Of a stretch of DNA of 64,000 bases, positions 61,739 through 64,000 are shown in pieces. Position 1 is the first letter of the stretch. Each line of letters opens with the position of its first letter. The notes under the pieces were generated by a model. It searched no databases. It was not told where the DNA came from and saw only the letters and a program-made list of their open reading frames with translations. The stretch is from Candidatus Nanosynbacter sp. HMT-352 (GTDB lineage Bacteria > Patescibacteriota > Saccharimonadia > Saccharimonadales > Saccharimonadaceae): positions 613,939 through 677,938 of the forward strand of contig NZ_CP089520.1 of NCBI RefSeq assembly GCF_021222645.1, in the 5' to 3' direction. A program made the position numbers and the translations under genes.

Positions 61739-62443
61739 TTAACTAATAAGCGTGCCTACTGATTCTCCGCGGGTTGCGCGGAGAATATTTCCGTCTGTAA
61801 GCAAATCACAAATTACAACTGGAATATGTTCGTCCATTGCTAGTCCAATTGCCGCCTTATCCATAACGGCAATATTAGGATTTGTTAGGGCTTCTTGGTA
61901 AGATAAATGATCAATTTTTACGGCGTCAGGGAATTTTATAGGATCTTTATCATAAACTCCGTCGACTTTTGTCGTTTTAACGACGGCATCACATTGCATT
62001 TCCAGTGCTAGATTTAATGCCGCAGTATCAGTAGTTAGAAATGGTCTGCCGGTGCCGCAGGCCACGATTACAATGCGGTTTTTCTTAATATGGCTAATGG
62101 CGCGTCGGAAAGTGTAGTGGTCGATAAATTGATTGACTTCAACCGTAGATAATGCGCGAGTTGGCAGTCCTGCGTCATTTAACACGTCAGCTAGAGCAAT
62201 AGCATTCATTAGCGTAGAAAGCATGCCGATATTATGTGCGGAAACAGGTTGAATTCCGTGACCAATGATTTGATTGCCGCGAACGTAATTGCCACCACCA
62301 ACCATAATTACAATTTCAGCCCCGTCGTCCAGCGCTGGTCGAATTTGTTCAGCAATCCAGCGAGCGCGTTTTGGGTCGAAGCCGCTGGCGAATTCGCCTT
62401 GAAGTTGTTCACCTGATAATTTGAGTAGGATGCGTTTTGTCAT
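61739..62443 (-). CDS. pyrH: UMP kinase
   Basis: 234 residues of the amino-acid kinase fold: ILLKLSGEQL, IVMVGGGNYVRGNQ, GMLSTLMNAIALADVL, VVACGTGRPFLTTDTAALNLA and VDGVYDKDP. It phosphorylates UMP to UDP. TAAACT (62450-62455, minus strand) is 6 nt before the ATG, a probable leaderless start. It is not linked to frr or tsf here, unlike many bacteria. It converges on mscL at a 4-nt gap. Confidence 0.96.
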   Translation of the reverse strand: MTKRILLKLSGEQLQGEFASGFDPKRARWIAEQIRPALDDGAEIVIMVGGGNYVRGNQIIGHGIQPVSAHNIGMLSTLMNAIALADVLNDAGLPTRALSTVEVNQFIDHYTFRRAISHIKKNRIVIVACGTGRPFLTTDTAALNLALEMQCDAVVKTTKVDGVYDKDPIKFPDAVKIDHLSYQEALTNPNIAVMDKAAIGLAMDEHIPVVICDLLTDGNILRATRGESVGTLIS

Positions 62444-62486
62444 GATTTTAGTTTAGCACGCCTTATGGAAGTGGTAAAATAGAGAT

Positions 62487-63038
62487 ATGAAAGCAAGTTT
62501 TAAGCCGAAAAAGATTTTATGGGTGGATTTGGAGATGACTGGATTGGATCCAGTGCGTGATGAGATTTTGGAAGTGGCGGCAATTGCGACGGATTGGAAT
62601 TTTAAGGAAATTGCGACGTACGAAGGAATTGTGCGTCACGATTCGGAAAAGCTGGCTAAGTTGTTGGACCGAAATGCTGGTTTTTGGAATGAGAATCCGG
62701 AAGCGCGACGCGGGCTGGAGGAGCAGAATGAATCGGGCAAGCCTTTGGCGGAAATAGAGCACGAATTGTTGGCGTTTTGTGATGAGTATTTTACGGGTGA
62801 AACGAAGATTTTGTTAGCAGGTAATTCAATCCATCAGGATAGACGATTTATTGATCAATGGTGGCCGACGTTGTCAAAAAAACTACATTATCGTGTGTTG
62901 GATGTGAGTGCTTGGAAGGTTGTGTTTGAAGGCAAATACGGTAAGAAATTCGCCAAGCCGGAAGATCATCGAGCGCTGGAAGACATCCGCGGCAGTATTA
63001 TGGAACTTGAATATTATTTGAAAAAGGTAAAGGTATGA
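62487..63038 (+). CDS. orn: Oligoribonuclease
   Basis: 183 residues of the DEDDh family: ILWVDLEMTGLDPVRDEILEVAAI (DxE), LLAGNSIHQDRRFIDQWWP, and HRALEDIRGSIMELEYYL (H and D). It degrades short RNA oligomers and pGpG. TAAAAT (62475-62480) with TGG upstream is 6 nt before the ATG, the same element as at murE. Orn overlaps the next gene by 4 nt (ATGA). Confidence 0.96.
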   Translation: MKASFKPKKILWVDLEMTGLDPVRDEILEVAAIATDWNFKEIATYEGIVRHDSEKLAKLLDRNAGFWNENPEARRGLEEQNESGKPLAEIEHELLAFCDEYFTGETKILLAGNSIHQDRRFIDQWWPTLSKKLHYRVLDVSAWKVVFEGKYGKKFAKPEDHRALEDIRGSIMELEYYLKKVKV

Positions 63039-63373
63039 CACATAAACAATTTGAAGAATTTATCCTAAGTTTGCCGGGCGTATGGCTGGATTATCCGTTT
63101 GGTGAGGATGTTGCGGTATATAAATTTGGTAGAGATAATGACGGTGCGGGGAAAATGGTAGCATTGGTTACGGAAGGTTCAAAGCCGCTCAGAGTAAGCC
63201 TAAAATGCGATCCGTTGTTGGCGCAGAATTTACGAGAAAAATACGAAACGGTTTTACCGGGCTATCACTTAAACAAGAAGCATTGGAATACAATTATTTG
63301 TTCAGGTCAATTGACCGACGAAGAAGTCTTTGACTTGGCGAGGCTGAGCTATCGATTAGTCTCGGAAGCTTAA
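63035..63373 (+). CDS. YjbR/MmcQ family protein
   Basis: 112 residues with the CyaY-like fold signature of the family: LPGVWLDYPFGEDVAVYKFG, VTEGSKPLRVSLKCDPLLAQNLREKY, VLPGYHLNKKHWNTIICSGQLTDEEVFDL. Family members bind double-stranded DNA weakly, and the biological role is unclear. The start is coupled to orn by a 4-nt overlap; the stop overlaps the convergent gene by 4 nt. Confidence 0.9.
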   Translation: MTHKQFEEFILSLPGVWLDYPFGEDVAVYKFGRDNDGAGKMVALVTEGSKPLRVSLKCDPLLAQNLREKYETVLPGYHLNKKHWNTIICSGQLTDEEVFDLARLSYRLVSEA

Positions 63374-63981
63374 TCTGCTTTAATGATTTGATTGATCTGC
63401 TTCTGGATATTTTCTAAATCGCCAGCAGTTTTTACTAGCCATTCGCGCATCTTTTTTGACTTGGTGGATTTATATACCTTTTTCATCATGTTGATCGTAT
63501 CTGTTATTTGCACATTCATCTCATGAGCATAGGTAATATCCAATTGCGTGTTCAGAAGGGCTTCGTCCAATTTTTTCTCTAATTTTTCTGACGGATCTAG
63601 AGCGAGGATGTCCTTCTGTTTCTCCTTATAATTGATGCCGGTTGCTTGAAGCGCTTCGCCCATTGAGGCATTCGCAGTGGTCAGCACTGCAACCAGAGAA
63701 CTATTGGTGGTTTGTAAACTGGTCGAGCGGAACTTATTATTGTATTTTTTGGAAATAGTGAGTAATTTATTAACACGCGCTGCAACTTGTGATGGGCTAG
63801 TATTTGGCATAGAGTCTTGTGAAAAAACAAATATCGCGATCAGGGTTATCAAGCCGATAAGGCTCAAAATAGCGATGATAATTTTGGTTTTTTTATCAAA
63901 ACCTTCCGCTGGCGGAGGTGTGGCAATTTGATTTAGGTAATCGATACCTTGAGGTTGGTTGTTCAAATTGTCAGGATACAT
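63370..63981 (-). CDS. Single-helix membrane protein with helical extracytoplasmic domain
   Basis: 203 residues from the ATG at 63981. A short Asn/Gln/Pro-rich N-terminus precedes a membrane helix (IIIAILSLIGLITLIAIFVF, about 33-53), then about 145 residues of charged helical sequence ending KQINQIIKAD. The frame is open to the window edge, but TTAAAT (63988-63993, minus) is 6 nt before this ATG. No family is recognised; the long coiled segments suggest a membrane-linked scaffold (inference). Confidence 0.7.
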   Translation of the reverse strand: MYPDNLNNQPQGIDYLNQIATPPPAEGFDKKTKIIIAILSLIGLITLIAIFVFSQDSMPNTSPSQVAARVNKLLTISKKYNNKFRSTSLQTTNSSLVAVLTTANASMGEALQATGINYKEKQKDILALDPSEKLEKKLDEALLNTQLDITYAHEMNVQITDTINMMKKVYKSTKSKKMREWLVKTAGDLENIQKQINQIIKAD

Positions 63982-64000
63982 ATTTCTATTTAACCACAAA

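Noticed and set aside
1-64000. CRISPR array, insertion sequence, prophage or ribosomal RNA
   Set aside because: No regularly spaced direct repeats, transposase motifs, phage structural genes or rRNA-like segments were seen on either strand.

Overview
The window reads as a chromosome segment of a Candidatus Saccharibacteria (TM7; Patescibacteria/CPR) genome. This is inferred from gene content, not from a 16S gene, which is absent here. Supporting signs are a dense AT-rich layout with tiny gaps and many convergent overlaps, a Gram-positive-like envelope toolkit with no outer-membrane genes (FemAB, MurE/MurF-like ligases, Wzm/Wzt exporter), a monoderm-type type IV secretion cluster with PrgI and two VirB6-like giants, and standard UGA stops.

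Layout. 1-10979: surface-polysaccharide region (sugar aminotransferase, polytopic membrane protein, secreted repeat protein, ABC exporter, several GT2 glycosyltransferases, GtrA). 10960-15826: origin region khpB-yidC-rnpA-rpmH / dnaA-dnaN, with DnaA-box-like sites on both sides of dnaA. 15823-31158: leftward type IV secretion cluster with three wall-hydrolase modules, VirB4, a TraC-like protein, PrgI, two VirB6-like proteins and a lipoprotein. 31318-37232: tRNA genes and a rightward array of six small two-helix pilin-like proteins (a seventh lies at 36553), with hsp20, comF and rlmH. 37286-52872: VanZ-RDD protein, valS, femAB, tsaD, murE/murF-like genes, a PD-(D/E)XK-like protein, CIRCE-groES-groEL, a sugar-phosphate isomerase and a MacB-like ABC pair. 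52951-59585: tRNA-Ser, an NrdR-type regulated class I ribonucleotide reductase operon, tiny genes and two HX4D acyltransferase-like genes. 59631-63981: argS, mscL, pyrH, orn, a YjbR-family gene and a membrane protein.

The most unusual signal is in the ribonucleotide reductase region. NrdB has the Chlamydia-like (class Ic) pattern, with Glu as first metal ligand and Phe at the radical-tyrosine position. NrdA has no cysteine in roughly its last 280 residues, so it lacks the usual C-terminal redox pair. A 57-residue gene just downstream ends in CDGCE and sits behind a promoter whose twin NrdR-like boxes have the same 32-bp spacing and nearly the same placement as those of nrdA. I propose that this mini-protein supplies the missing redox tail in trans.

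Other notable signals are about sixteen probable leaderless promoters (a -10 box 6-10 nt before the start codon), seven paralogous pilin-like proteins, a perfect 15-bp hairpin over the start codon of a VirB6-like gene, an in-frame stop near the start of an acyltransferase gene, a tRNA-Arg with a GCG anticodon, and four serine tRNAs within 18 kb.
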